From NCBI GenBank assembly GCA_007922305.1, contig ML677373.1, forward strand, positions 16,746,242 to 16,810,241: a DNA stretch of 64,000 nt, in the 5' to 3' direction. A program made the position numbers and the translations under genes. Under the pieces are notes generated by a model, which was given only the letters and a program-made list of their open reading frames with translations, had not been told where the DNA came from and searched no databases. Below are positions 33,223 through 45,400 of this stretch, piece after piece (positions within the stretch are counted from its first letter, which is position 1; the number at the start of each line of letters is the position of its first letter). This stretch comes from Dermatemys mawii (taxonomy: Eukaryota > Chordata > Testudines > Dermatemydidae).

Positions 33223-33340
33223 GGCTGAGCAGACAGCAAATGTGAAAAATTGGGACCGGGACAGGAGGAATAGGAGCCTATATAAGAATAAGACCCAAAA
33301 ATCAGGACTGTCTCTATAAAATTGGGACATGTGATCACTC
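33223..33340. mobile_element. Mariner-like fold-back element, copy 3
   Basis: Flanked by TA on both sides (33,221-33,222 and 33,341-33,342). Inside, 'attgggaccgggacaggagg' and 'aggactgtctctataaaatt' match copies 1 and 2, in the orientation of copy 1. Confidence 0.75.
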
Positions 33341-33342
33341 TA

Positions 33343-34079
33343 GTCCTTACAGTTATCAATAATATGGCAGCCACAAATAGCTTAATGTTCAGGGAAATCA
33401 TGGAAACCTTTTTGATGGCTGAAAATCTGACATTACAGACAGACAGGCAGCTTTCTTTGTTCATTCATGGCTGAAGGAACACACTCTTTCTGAAACTCTA
33501 TTAGACCTTTCTCTAGGTAGGTGACCAGTCAACATTCTAAGTTTGTTTCCTAGCAACATAGATTTGAAAGACACTGCAGGACCATAATTTTGCTGCAGTT
33601 TACCCCTGCCCCAATAAAATAAATCCACAAACATGTTTGTGTTCCAAAATTTCTCCTCTCAGTTAACGATTCTTTTTTCCCAAGATGCCACTCAACTCTT
33701 TCATTTCTCAGCAGAAGAAACACTCTTGCTGCCTTAATGAACCATGCAGGGCGCAATGTTCCAGGCACCTCAGACTTAAACAGCCCTATTGCTTTTTGAG
33801 TATTCCTAATTATGGAATCCTAAAGAGAAATGCATTTACTTGTCTTTCACTTTAGAATGTAGTGTCCATACAGAAAAAGTTAGGCTAGTAAGAAGCTGCA
33901 AAGAGGAAACCATTTCTTCATAGCTGTGTAAATCTGATGTGATTGTTCCCAGGAACGATGCTGAAAAAGCATAACCTTTTACTTCTTTCTATTTCCAGTG
34001 TTCAGACTCAAGAACATGGCAATGCCAATTAAACTTTCTGCATTAGATTGGGAGACAGATGGCTGATGGGACTTGAGAT
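33343..34079. other. Unrecognised sequence
   Basis: No gene or repeat recognised. Confidence 0.35.
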
Positions 34080-34084
34080 GATAA

Positions 34085-34400
34085 AATGTCAGGATTGAGC
34101 ACCTTCATCTGAGCCTGAGGGCTAGCCAGGTGGCTGGCCCCCAGGCAGATTGATGGGCTCAGCTAGGTTGTGGTAGAATTGGCTTAGCTGCCCTGTTGGT
34201 TGAAGACAGCCAGCAGGCTTGCTTCTAAGATCAGCAACAGGAGGTTGCTGGGTGCGCAATGTTTGCCCCACAGCTGTAAACACTTGTGCTCCTGCCCAGT
34301 CTGCATCTTCTACCTGACTTCAGCTCAACCCCAACTCTGGTTCCTGGCCCCCTTTCTAACCTGTGACATGTTCTCCTGTACAAACCAACAATCTCTGTAA
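34085..34400 (+). repeat. Possible gypsy-type LTR fragment
   Basis: C/T-rich text such as 'tgtgctcctgcccagtctgc' and 'ctctggttcctggcccc' resembles the 50.1-50.5 kb LTR-like block. Edges and terminal bases could not be defined. Confidence 0.35.
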
Positions 34401-34509
34401 AGGGACATCTGAAATGTTGACAAGCCCCCAAATTATGGTGCAAAAAATTACAGCAATCCTTCCCCAGAAAGACGCAACCGCCTCTAGGCTGGATGTGTGA
34501 AACTTACCA

Positions 34510-34772
34510 ATAGATTAGGTCAGAACATTTTTGTTGTAATAGTTTTCCACTGGAAAAATGCCATTTCAACTGAGCTAATTTTTCCCCAAAGAATCTTCTT
34601 GATTTTGACTAAATTTCCCATGAAAACAAATTCTTCATAAACAACTTTTTTTAAAAAAAAAAATAGTTCCATGGGATTTTTGAGGATATTTGTTTTCATT
34701 CTGATTCAGAAATGGAAACTGGTTTTTGTTCCAGTTAGCAAACAGAAATTCCAAATTTCAACCGGTTCTACG
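34510..34772. repeat. GAAAATTTT-rich fold-back repeat
   Basis: Runs such as 'gttttccactggaaaaatgc' and 'ggaaactggtttttgttcca' are self-complementary and resemble the block at 58.4-58.9 kb. Confidence 0.5.
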
Positions 34773-34784
34773 TACCAACAATAA

Positions 34785-34862
34785 GAAAGGAGGGATTGGG
34801 CTAAGGAACTGGACTGGAATGCAGGAGACTTGATTCCAAGTTCTGCCTTTGACATCCAATAT
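34785..34862 (+). repeat. MIR-like SINE 5' fragment
   Basis: 'gaatgcaggagacttgattc' and 'caagttctgcctttgac' match the SINE 5' half. Confidence 0.6.
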
Positions 34863-35829
34863 GATCTTGAAAAGACATGAATATGCGTCAGGAGCATTTT
34901 TGTGCATGAAGCGGTATGCTACCTGGTTGCTTGGATTGTGCTGGGGGTGGGGGAACACCACCTTTTCCCAGGTTCTGCAAAGGGCAGGGGTTTGCTGTGT
35001 GTTTTTTACTAAACTGATTTCCTGGTATCTGAGACTGGTCTGTCTATACTAGCACAACAGCAGTCATAGAAGTTTGGATTTCATGCTACAGAATTGTGTC
35101 TTGAGTTGTCAGGGCAGTAAGTCACTCTGTATAAATATACCTGCTGGGCAAAGTGTAGCGCCTATGTCTGCTTGCTCTTTCAAAAAGGTGCATCTGAAAA
35201 TGCTTTCTTAGCTGGAGCTGGAGCAAAAAAACAGTTTGTATTGATTGCCCAGGTTATCTGAGGCAAAGTGCCGTTTTGCTTTCTCTGGATAATTTAAGGC
35301 ATCTGTTATAACCAGTGCTTTCAGACATCCATCAGAAAAAGAATGCAGCACTGCAGGAGTGTGTTTTGCAACCTCAGATGTAAGTCCTTTATATTTAGCC
35401 TTGCTATGGTTGATTAAACATGTAGTGGGCTGTGTATAGAAAAGTTAATGTCTATCCTCTCTTTCTTTTTCCTTTTGTACTGCAAAAGAATGCATAAACA
35501 ATTGAAGGGATGAGATGATGATCTAAGCCATAGTTAGAATGCACAAATACTTTCTAACTGGCTTTAAGTTAAAAGGTGCTGATTTTTGTACCCTTTCTAA
35601 CTACCAAAGCATCTGTTGTGCGTATTTAGGAGGCATATTCTTTTCGTCCATAATTGGCACCCCAAGTTTTAATGATGTGCAATCTGCAAATGAACACAGA
35701 TCTGTAAAGATACCCACGTCAGCCTGTGTTGTTGCTTTCTGCAGGTATTGCTTTGGATTTGGCTACGTGGGACGTTAAGCCTAATTAACCAAAGGTGTGA
35801 ATTTAAAGCACATTCCTTAAAACGTATGA
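34863..35829. other. Repeat-poor sequence
   Basis: No gene or repeat recognised. 35,200-35,500 is a candidate for conserved noncoding sequence by composition only. Confidence 0.35.
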
Positions 35830-36815
35830 AGCCCTTGCATGGAAGCTCCCAGTGCATGATGGGGCAAAAACATTCTCGTGAGTTTTCCTGGGCGCATCTC
35901 GTCAGTCGCCCCTCCCTCCGTGAAAGCAATGGCAGACAATCGTTTCACGCCTTTTTCACGTGCAGATGCCATACTGCTTTCAGCAGACGGTGCAATACGA
36001 CTGCTTTCCTGCTCTCCTGGTGCCATGAATCCACTTCACAGGTCCTCTCGTCCTTCTGAATAAATATCTATTCTTGTGCATCATGCTCTCCTGCTCTTGC
36101 CTCAATAGCAAATTTTTACATATTGTCTGTCATGGGCTCCCAGGAACGTCTGTTCTTCATTAGGAAACTGTCGTCATCCACCGCTTCCTCTGGCGCTCTG
36201 CTCTCCTGCTGCCATGAGCTCCTTAATTTTCACACGGCACTGCAAACCCTGTTGTAGCCTCTGTCCATCATTCCCTTGGAGACTTTGACATATGTATTGG
36301 CATTTCATCTTTTTGAACGTAGTTCTGCCAGCATTGATTCATCTCCCCATACAGCGGTCAAATCTAGTGTCTCCCATTCGGTCCATGCTGAAGCTCTTTT
36401 GCAATTCTGGGACTGCATGGTCTCCTGTGATGTTGGGCTCTGCATGGTCACCTGTGCTGATGAACTTGCCACGCTGGCCAAACAGGAAATGAAATTCAAA
36501 GGTTTCCAGGGCTTTTCCTGTCTACTTGGCCAGTGCATCTAAGTTGAGAGTGCTGTCCAGAGCGGTCACAATGGAGCACTCTGGGATAGCTCCCAGAGGC
36601 AAATACCATCAAATTGCATCCTCACTAACCCAAATTTGACCTGGTGATGTCGATTTCAGCACTAATTCCCTCGTCGGGGAGGAGTACAGAAATCAGTTTT
36701 AAGAGCCCTTTAAGCCAACAAAAATAGTTTTGTCGTGTGGACAGGTGCAGGGTTAAATGGATCTAACGCTGCTAAATTCAACCTACATTTGTAGTGTAGA
36801 CCAGGGATTTGAAGC
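35830..36815. mobile_element. Long nonautonomous DNA transposon, left end lost
   Basis: Contains blocks I recognise from a large reptile DNA transposon: 'gtgcatgatggggcaaaaac', 'gtcagtcgcccctccctccg', 'ttcacgcctttttcacgtgc', then 'ctcgtcggggaggagtacag', 'gagccctttaagccaacaaa' and the right end 'gtagtgtagaccaggg'. No matching left end is seen, so it is truncated or rearranged there. Overlapping frames at 35.7-36.5 kb are not genes. Superfamily (hAT or PIF-Harbinger) is unresolved. Confidence 0.75.
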
Positions 36816-37263
36816 CTTTTGGAAAAAAGATAGTGTAGAAATATGGTATTGTTTATTTTTTCCCCATGCAGATGTATTCCCGATATAGCAACAGCTTGTT
36901 TCTCTACATAGATGACATGGATGTCAAACTTATCAAAATGTTGCATTCTTCCATAATTGTGCTATTCAATGCTTCTATGAAAAGAAAAAATCCAGTCAGT
37001 TTTTAGTCTGCATTAACTTATGCCATCAGGTTTACCACCTATGGTAATGAATGTCTTGTATTATGAATGATTGGAATGAGACAACTAAGAAATGAAGCTG
37101 AAAGCAAGAGATCAATCTGCTGTCCTAAGAGGTAATTTGATAGCATGTTGTCTTTTTGCTATAAGTGATCCTAGTGTGAGAGGGTAAGCCAGTATCTTCT
37201 GCATTCTTTTTGATTATAAATTTGTTGCAGGTTAAACAGAAAATCCTCTTATTAATGTAACTG
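36816..37263. other. Unrecognised AT-rich sequence
   Basis: No gene or repeat recognised. Confidence 0.35.
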
Positions 37264-37266
37264 CTA

Positions 37267-37527
37267 GGGCTTATCTGCACAAGGAAATAGGTCAGCATAG
37301 CTTGACTGTACAGGGAAATTCACTGGCTTGTGTATATGGGGAAATTGACCACCATAGCTATTCCAGAATAACTCCCCATGTGGTGAAATAAAAGTGATTT
37401 TATTCCAGATAAATTACTCTCCTTTCGAGCGCCCATATGGAGGAGTTATTTTGGAATAGCTAAATTGTAGCCAAACTGTTATTCTGGCATAGCTATACCA
37501 GTCAGTTTCTCCAGTGTAGATAAGGCC
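37267..37527. mobile_element. Nonautonomous DNA transposon with inverted ends
   Basis: Left end 'gggcttatctgcac' and the reverse complement of the right end ('ggccttatctacac') are inverted repeats, and the inner parts are also partly complementary ('ccatagctattccagaataa' against 'ttttggaatagctaaattgt'). Flanks CTA (37,264-37,266) and TTA (37,528-37,530) fit a mutated 3-bp target duplication as in PIF-Harbinger; an inference. Confidence 0.8.
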
Positions 37528-37530
37528 TTA

Positions 37531-38257
37531 ATGGTTTGAGATCTCTAGCAGTTAACAGTTAGTAAAATAAGAGTATTGGCAAATCTGGGATGCTAACTGG
37601 CTGGTGAAGAGATGGCAGTTGATAATAGCTATATATCCTTCTACAAATTCATTATTGTTTATTCATCCCTATATTCTGTGATAAGGAATACGGACTAAAT
37701 GCTCTTAGAACTTGCTATAGACTTTCCAAAAATTAAGTTTGTGCATCTTTTGTTTTACTTGACATTAGATAAAAGAGCTTTATAGTAACTCGCATCTCTG
37801 CTCCAGTAAGAGCTGTGCCTTTAAAGTACTTCAATGAAGTGTCCTTGTGACATCTAATTTCTCTGGGAATTTTATACAACAGAACATGTTGGACCTTTTT
37901 ATGGAGCATTTCTGTAATGTTAAGGAAACCAGAACTATGCACCAAGTTTGGCCCCAGTCCTTATTGTTTATACGTCTAATCATGTTATGTGAATTTCCCC
38001 ATTTTGCTTTCAGTACCTCTGTTTATCCTTTGTGGGATTTTTGGCTGCTGCTATGCACTAAGCTGTAGATTTCATTGTATCAAACACTGTACTAAGGTGA
38101 CCAGTTTAGCTGCATTCAACACAAACCATAGTGGCACAAGATGAAGTATAAATTTAAGACTAACTAACCATGGGATGAGTGCTAGGTTCTCCATCACTGA
38201 CCAGTTTTAAATAAAGACCTGATGTTTATGTAAAAGAGATGCTGTAAATATTATTGT
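37531..38257. other. Unrecognised AT-rich sequence
   Basis: No gene or repeat recognised; frames of 70-73 codons lack domains. Confidence 0.35.
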
Positions 38258-38332
38258 GGGGAAGTTCTATGGCCTGTGTTCTACAGGAGGTCAGACTAGA
38301 TGATCAGAATGGCCCCTTGGAATCTATGAACG
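38258..38332 (+). mobile_element. CR1 LINE 3' end, plus strand
   Basis: 'gtggggaagttctatggcct', 'aggaggtcagactagatgat' and 'ttggaatctatgaacg' form a CR1 3' terminus. Confidence 0.9.
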
Positions 38333-38336
38333 TGCG

Positions 38337-38496
38337 CGCTCAATCCTACAAAGTGCTGAGCACCCTGGCTCTGATCTAGCAAGCTACTAAGCATTTGAGT
38401 AGCCCCACTGAAGTCATGTGCTTAAAGTGAGGCACGCACTTATGCAGATTGCTAGATAAGGGCTACACGGCTGAGCACCTTGGAGGATCAAGCCCT
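38337..38496. repeat. Short fold-back repeat
   Basis: 'gctcaatcctacaaagtgct' is inverted relative to 'gagcaccttggaggatcaag'. It directly abuts a CR1 3' end. Confidence 0.75.
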
Positions 38497-39389
38497 ACAT
38501 GCTTGACTCCATTCACAGTATGAACTTAAACTAGGGAAGTTTGTTCCCTGTGCCTGCTGTTCACCACGAAGTTCTCTGGTTTGATCAGAGCTGGCATATT
38601 GCTCATGTATGGCACTGTGGTAGCCCTCAGTTACATTGCTTTCTGCGTGGCTGATGGAGTAATAAATGGAATATTTTTGGTTTGTTCACTGACAAATGGA
38701 ACAAAAGTTCAATTAACATTTCATGCTGTTGTTTTTCCCCTCTTCGTTTTTCTCCTGTGCTCCAGGTTTTTTAGAAAACAGCCTCATATATTCAGCCCTT
38801 GAGTCTTTATTCACATTGCTTTGTGCACATTTTCTCTTTTTTCTTGCATCTTGTTGGATGTAATTTTTTTTTTTGGTTTTGCTATAAGTTGTTTGAGAAA
38901 ATTAAATACTAAAGGATCAATAATTCATCCCCAAAGGTGTTTTAGAAGGTTGATCGTGTCAAACTTGAAGCCTTTGTTAGATAAAGGAACAACATTTATA
39001 CCATATGAAACCATTGCTTGTTAAAAAAACAACAACAAATGATTAGTAGTAGCACAACAAAGTAGACAGACTAATTCTCGGAGATATTAATATACCACAG
39101 GATTTTTCACAGCACTCTTTAGTGAAATAAGGTAATATGTTTTCATTTGCTCTTGAAAATATATTTAATGTCTTTTATTAGTTTTATGCAGTTTGCATGA
39201 AGAAAACAATAATGTTTTGGCCCCATTAATGATTCACATGTCTGTGATATATAAATGTTCTTTGTCCCTGGGGATTAGGATAGTAATAAATTATATGAAT
39301 TTTAGGGATAAACTGTGCCCTCTCTTGATTCATGAGCGTGGAAGGAATATGTCTGAAATGCATGTAGGCAGAAAGTATTCTCTAATTAT
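38497..39389. other. Repeat-poor AT-rich sequence
   Basis: A 73-codon plus frame at 38,581-38,802 is hydrophobic, which AT-rich chance frames often are. No gene recognised. Confidence 0.4.
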
Positions 39390-39642
39390 TAGTATTACAG
39401 TAGCACCTCTAGGTCTGAATGGAGATCAGGGCCCTATTGTGTTAAGTGAGAGAGAGCCATCCAGAGAGCTTACAGTCTAAACAGATGACAGAGAAGGGTG
39501 GGAGGGGAAACAGAGGAACAGAGAGATCAAGTAAGTTACCCAAGATCATATAGCAGGTCAGGGCAGTTCTGACAGTAGACTCCAAGTCTCCTACCTCCCA
39601 GTCTTGTGTCCTAGCCACTAGTCTACACTGCCTCTTATTATG
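39390..39642 (-). repeat. MIR-like SINE with tail, minus
   Basis: Antisense tail 'attacagtagcacctctagg' and 'cagggccctattgtgttaag', then 'gttacccaagatcatatagc' and 'cctagccactagtctacact'. Nearly full length. Confidence 0.85.
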
Positions 39643-40934
39643 TATCTTTAGCTGTTTCTTAAGTACCACTGTGGATGGTGTCCAAACACAGATGACCTGA
39701 AAGAAGGGCATGGCCCATCTGTCCTGGGTCCAAGAATAACAACAAAAACATTTTAAATAGGCAAACTTGCAAGATTAGGCCTTCAGTTAACAAGTTTTAT
39801 AACAGCTTTGTCATCTTCCATATCTGTCAAGAACACTGTTCCAATCAGAATTGAATATTAAGGTAACAAGGCAAGAAGAAACTGGTCGAAGAGATAGGTT
39901 TGGCTAAGATTTTGGTTATTCTGTACATGCAGTGAGTTCAGTCTGGCATTCCCAGTTGTCATTCAGGCAAAAATGTGTATGGAAATATTCAGGAAGGACA
40001 GTGGGCATATAACTTCTGGTAGCGAAGTTTGTAGATATAGTGATCTCTGTCAAAGATGATCTTTGAAATTTCTTAGTGAGCTGTTTTAACGATGAGAAAA
40101 TAAAGATTTTGTTCTACCAACTTCCAAGTTTAAGGCATAAACTCTATCTTGAGCATGTTCTGTTCTTGTGGGAGCTTATTTTTTATTCACTCAAGCTGGG
40201 AGTGGGGGTTGTTTTTTGGAGGTGGGGGACTGGATCGAGAAGAAGTCAATTATATTGTTGTGCAATATGCAGCAGACAACAAAACATTGTCACCTGAACA
40301 TCCCATTAGTACTCCTACACATGAGAAGCAGGTCAGGGAGTCCGAGTTGGAGAGTCCCATTTATGTTACAATGGGCCTGCGGTTAAGAGCCATCCAAATA
40401 TTAATGGAGAGGGAAGAGAAGTATCCAGTGTGGTGAGAAACAATGGCACTGTTGTATGTACATGAATTATTTCACAATCCCAATATCACATGAATCTTCA
40501 GCCCACTTGCTGTACATATGTGCCAGACTAGACATTATTGACATCCACCAACATTCCAGTCAGTTGAGTCATTAGCCCACAAACGCCAAGAAGGGCATGA
40601 ATCTTCAAACTAAGACTGTATTAAAGAAGAAAGGGAAAAAAGGACCCAAAGGCTGAGTTATATGTAACTCAAAGAGAGAATTTTTTCAAACAGTGAAAAG
40701 AGTTAATAGCAGACATCCTGTTCAGCCTTAAGTGTAATAAAACTTTGTCCTTCTCTGGTACCTTGCAAAATCTTTCCAAATAGTCATTAATCTAACAACC
40801 ATTTAAGCACTTGGTAAATGCTGCAATTCTATGTATATGATATAGGTGTAATCTAATGCTAGGGGAGGGTGGACTTTTAAGGTCCCTCCTCTAAAACAGT
40901 TAAGGCCTAACCTAAGCCTTGGGAGAGAGAGATT
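39643..40934. other. Unrecognised sequence
   Basis: About 1.3 kb. Three overlapping plus frames at 40,076-40,436 in different registers suggest a stop-poor patch, not a gene. Confidence 0.4.
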
Positions 40935-41062
40935 CAGTTCCCTTTTCTGCCAGATTTTCTATGTGACCTTGGGCAACACATTTATCCTCTCTGTGGCTCA
41001 GTTCTCCTTCTGAAAAATGGAGATACCAGTACTGTCCTACCTCATGGGGGTGTTGTGATCTA
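40935..41062 (+). repeat. MIR-like CORE-SINE, plus
   Basis: 'tgtgaccttgggcaacacat', 'tctgtggctcagttctcctt' and 'cctacctcatgggggtgttg' follow the MIR order. Confidence 0.8.
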
Positions 41063-41728
41063 ATATCCTTTTTTTCAGTGTTGTATGATGATGTAGCTAT
41101 GTTTCTCCCATTGTGATTCATCAAAGTAACACAATATATGTAGCTGAATATATAAGAGAAAATGTCAGTTTGGGGGTCTGGCTTTGGCTGAATTTTCGTT
41201 ACAAACTTCATCTTTTAAGATATGGAATTATTTTGTCCCGCAATTAGACTCTGTAATTCATACATATAGTAGGTTATGTTGCTTCCTAATGGAAATAAAT
41301 TGTATTGTGTGGCCACTACAAGTACATAATTTGTTTATACTACATGCGCTGCAAATATATTGACTCATTACATTTTGTATTTTTCGAGAACAGTATGGAT
41401 ATGTTCAGGCACCGCTGTTATTTCTCTCCTCATTGTTTAAAACCTCATTGTCTACTTTTCTGAGAATTCATTTGCATTAGAAATTACATTTTTGTGCAAA
41501 CACTTGGCAGATAATAATTACCACTTAAACTGTCAGCTAAAATATGCCAAAGCTATGGTTCCCATATCTATTCTCCACATTCTTTTATTTTCCACTAAAG
41601 CAAATTAATTATACTGTGGTTCTTTTGCAAGTCAGCAGGACCACTAATTTGTTAACTTTTCATTTTTCTTTTCTCTATGGTTTTACCATAGTAAAAGCTG
41701 GAAATTAAATGCCTTTTATTGGTTTGTG
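41063..41728. other. Repeat-poor AT-rich sequence
   Basis: No gene or repeat recognised. Confidence 0.35.
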
Positions 41729-42184
41729 CATTGGCCTAACTCTGCTCCCACTGGAGTCAATACAGATTTCCCCATTGACTTATGGGGAGAAGAGAGAGGT
41801 CAGTGAGGAGTGCTTTAGAAAATCCCAACCTAACTGTTCTACAAGTCTTTGAATGGAAATTAGGGTTCAGATTTGCAAAACCACCTTGGAGATTTCGACA
41901 CCCAAATCCCATTAATTTCCTGTGGGAATTGGGTGCTCACATCCTATAAATGGCTGAAAATCTCAGCCTAGATTTACTGGTCTGGGGGTTTATGTAGAAC
42001 TTAAGTGGCACACCGAACTTGCATTGGTCTTCTGCACAGGAGTGATTACAGCTGTAGAGCTCATAAAAAGTGCCAAACTGATCACCGTGGAGAATGAAGT
42101 CCTCTCTTAGGGCTAGATCCAAAATCCATGGAAGATATTTGGGAGTCTTTTCTATTATTTTCAATGGGCTTTGGATCAGGGCCT
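41729..42184. repeat. Cluster of three short fold-back repeats
   Basis: Units at about 41,730-41,825 ('ctgctcccactggagtcaat'), 41,865-41,960 ('cacccaaatcccattaattt' facing 'gggaattgggtgctcacat') and 42,109-42,184 ('agggctagatccaaaatcca' facing 'gggctttggatcagggcct'). Confidence 0.65.
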
Positions 42185-42829
42185 TTATCTATCCACAGAA
42201 CAAGTGTAGTGTTGGCAGTGCATACTTCAGCCACACACTTCCCAGCTGAGCTTTAGCTGAAGAAATTTATCTTTAGGGGTGCAAAGAAAATGCAGTGTCC
42301 ATGTCCCATTCAACTCTTGTCCTCTCTGATGAGCCTGCTATGGACAATATCAATTAGTACTTGTTGCAACAGCAGCTTTGTGGTCTCATGAATAAATATC
42401 ATGTATCAACTTAACCAGCACCATTAATTCTTTTCTCAAAAATTGCTGAAGAACTATCCATTAGTAGTGATGTTTGGGCACCACCAACTTGTTTTGGTTT
42501 TGAAGCAGGACTGATGTAGCGGTGAAATTCTCACTAACCCATTGCCAATATTCCGAATCACACATTTCCCAACCCCAGTAGGAAATGCAGAAATGAGCTG
42601 CTGCATCACCTGCTACCAGTTGTACAGTCGAAGTGATGACACTTCAAAAAGCGTGGGGAAATGGAGATCATTTTACTGAGCCACCTGTATGATATAGTTA
42701 TTTTTAGTGGTATATTTAGGCAGGTTTGAGGATTTAAAGAAAGGAAGTGAAGAATGAAGTGCAATATACACTTTTTAGTTCCTAACCTGGCAATGTTCCA
42801 GTGAGGTTCAGGAACAATATAGTGTGAGC
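42185..42829. other. Unrecognised sequence
   Basis: No gene or repeat recognised. Confidence 0.35.
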
Positions 42830-43055
42830 TGCTCAAAATACTTCAAAATTTCAAATTTTGATGGACAAAAAATAGAGAAACTTTTTTTGCAAAATTTTCA
42901 CCTTTTTCTCCATTTTCAGCCAACTGTGGAGCATTTAAGAACAAAATTAAAATTCAACATGTTGAAATTTTTTCATTAAAATTTCTAATTTCAGTATAAA
43001 AAAGGAACAAAAACAATGACTATTTACCAACATTTTGTCCTTATTTTTCAACTAG
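42830..43055. repeat. GAAAATTTT-rich fold-back repeat
   Basis: 'caaaatttcaaattttgatg' and 'catgttgaaattttttcatt' are self-complementary and resemble the other AT-rich fold-back blocks. Confidence 0.5.
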
Positions 43056-44159
43056 CTTCTAGCAGTAGCATTGGAATCAAGATTTTCTGTTTTCTGGCAT
43101 TTCTGATATAAATGACTTATAAAAATAACTGCAGTAACAGTGCGTTTGGAAGTCGCTGTAGGTCTATGCTGAAGGGCACCTCTTTGAAGAGAGGAAACAA
43201 ATAAAAAGGAGGAAACCTGGAGTTCAGAAAAGCTCACTGGCTACATGACATACAGTAAATCCAAAACCTGCAATGAAGGGGTTAAAGGAAGGTCTGATTC
43301 CAATCTGAACCAGCAGCAAAACACACAAGTGCAAATTGAAAGATGTAAATCTGATCTCACAAGTCTAGACATAACCAGGCAGCTACTTTTAGCGATAATT
43401 CTATATTGATTTTTGGATTTAGTTTTATTTAATGAACAGACTATTCCCCCCCACCCACACACTTCATCTCTAATTCTGAGTTTATTTAATATAATCCCAC
43501 ATTGTATTTCCATTTTGCCTTTTGGAGGGGGAGGGAAACCAAAACATAATGGGTTTCAGCAAGCCGTTTCCTGTACGTTTTTAGGAGGATGTTATGAAAA
43601 TTAGAATTGCATCTTTGACCCCATTTCATCTCCAGGCATCTGGCTTGCAATGTTCTGTTTGGTGACATTTCTTTCTTCCAATATGACTTTGATAAACACT
43701 TTCTGTAGACTGCTCGCCCTTTCCATTTCAAAGCATTAGAGTTATTTACTACGGGTCTGAAAACTTTCCTATTATTTTCCACCGGCCTTTGTACCAAATA
43801 AGTTAGAAACCAGCACCAGTTTTGTAGCAGATTGATTATGTGGCTGCTGATGGCTGCTTCTTTTGGTAGTTTTGAATTTCAGTTCAGAGTAAGAAGACCA
43901 CTGCAGGTTCTATAAAATTATATCTTTTTTGCCTTTATTTTCCTCTTGCACATGATGCTTTTATTAAGGTGATATAGTATTTTTATTTGCCGTGAAATCT
44001 TAGTTCCACAAAACTAATTCGGTTCAGATGGCAATACCTGACATCTGAATTTTTAAGAACTTTGATGACCTACAGAACAACCGAAATTATTTTAATGCAC
44101 CTTTAGCCAAAGAGACATATTTTATATTCTGTAATATCTACTATATAATAATTTTATAT
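43056..44159. other. Repeat-poor AT-rich sequence
   Basis: No gene or transposon recognised. Minus frames of 90 and 103 codons (43,241-43,513; 43,486-43,797) have no domain. Confidence 0.35.
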
Positions 44160-44458
44160 TGCGGCAACACTCAACCAAGATCAGGGCCCCATTGTGCCAG
44201 GCATGAAACGTACACATAGTAAGAGAGTCTCTGCCCTGAAGAGATTACAATCTAAATAGAAAAGCCAGACAAAGACTGGAGGGAAGAGGAAAGCACAACC
44301 CTGGGAGATCTGACCATTTCAAATAGCCTCATTTTACAGGTGGAGAATGAGGCACAGGGAGATTAAGTGACTTGCCCAAGGTCACCAAGAAGTCTGTGAC
44401 AGAACTGGGAGCTGAACATACATGTCTTTCCAGTGCCCTAGCCATTTTGGGAAGAGGC
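44160..44458 (-). repeat. MIR-like SINE with tail, minus
   Basis: Antisense tail 'tcagggccccattgtgccag' and 'gagattacaatctaaataga', then 'tcattttacaggtggagaat', 'gtgacttgcccaaggtcacc' and 'cagtgccctagcc'. One of the best preserved copies. Confidence 0.9.
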
Positions 44459-45316
44459 AATAAGCAGGCCTTTAAATTTTTCCCATGACTGGGGAACCGG
44501 AGTATAGATTTCAAAGTTTGTTGGGTCAGCTGCATGATTATCTGAAGGTTTTAGTGGTTCCAAAACCAGGATTTATAACTATTGGGTTTATAACATCATT
44601 CTGATCATGGAAAATACTTGTCAAAAGTCCAGTCTCTCCCAGGATCTATTACTGCTGCATTTGTTTGGAAGGGGATAGTGTCTCTGACCTACTGGTTGGG
44701 TGTGCAAAGCCCTGAAGGTGATCTACATGTATCTAAACATTGAATCCAGATCTCTGTCCGTTCTCTTTCCCACAAGGCCGTCTTGGCTGACCAACATCAG
44801 CCCCGTAGAGGGCTCATTAAAACTATTAATGCAGTAGTAAAGAGGGAATACCCTGAATCAGGCAGTCTGTCGGGTTACGCCAATCCAAAGAAACAGGGCA
44901 AATACTGTTCTTTTGGAATGGGGCCAATACGTAAGCTTTGTTATGTTCTCTGTCATGTATTAGCTGCTAACCTGAGATCAGTCCGTTCATTCCATATAAC
45001 AGCTTTATTGAAATTTCCATAGCATCGGTTCATGGCACCAACAAAGCATTTATTATATTTTAAAGAAAATTAAATGTTTCATAATTTTTGCGAAACTTAA
45101 CGTTTATTATTCCCCTGACATGCTTTATGGCAAAAATGATAATTAGATTATTTGAAGATCCATGTACAAATTTTTAAAAGTTAACATTTCGCAATAGGAT
45201 TTCAGTTCAAATGTTTCTCTATGGTTACATTAAGGCTAGTTCTCTTTCAAAGTTAGAAAATAAATTGCCTTCATACTAATTTATTGGATAATAAAAAAGT
45301 CGCCAGTAAATCGAGA
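44459..45316. other. Repeat-poor sequence
   Basis: 44,995-45,310 is AT-rich, lacks repeats and contains several TAAT-type motifs, so it is a reasonable candidate for conserved noncoding DNA; unproven. Confidence 0.35.
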
Positions 45317-45400
45317 CAGATCCTTAGCCTGTGTAAATGTACTGCAGCTTCATTGAAACAAAATGGAATTATGCCACTTCATACCAGCTGAGGATCTGAC
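45317..45400. repeat. Short fold-back repeat
   Basis: 'cagatccttagcctgtgtaa' on the left and 'ataccagctgaggatctg' on the right are inverted repeats. Confidence 0.75.

Noticed and set aside
38581..38802. Hydrophobic 73-codon frame that might be a small membrane protein
   Set aside because: T-rich DNA yields hydrophobic translations by default; no conserved motif or initiation context supports it.
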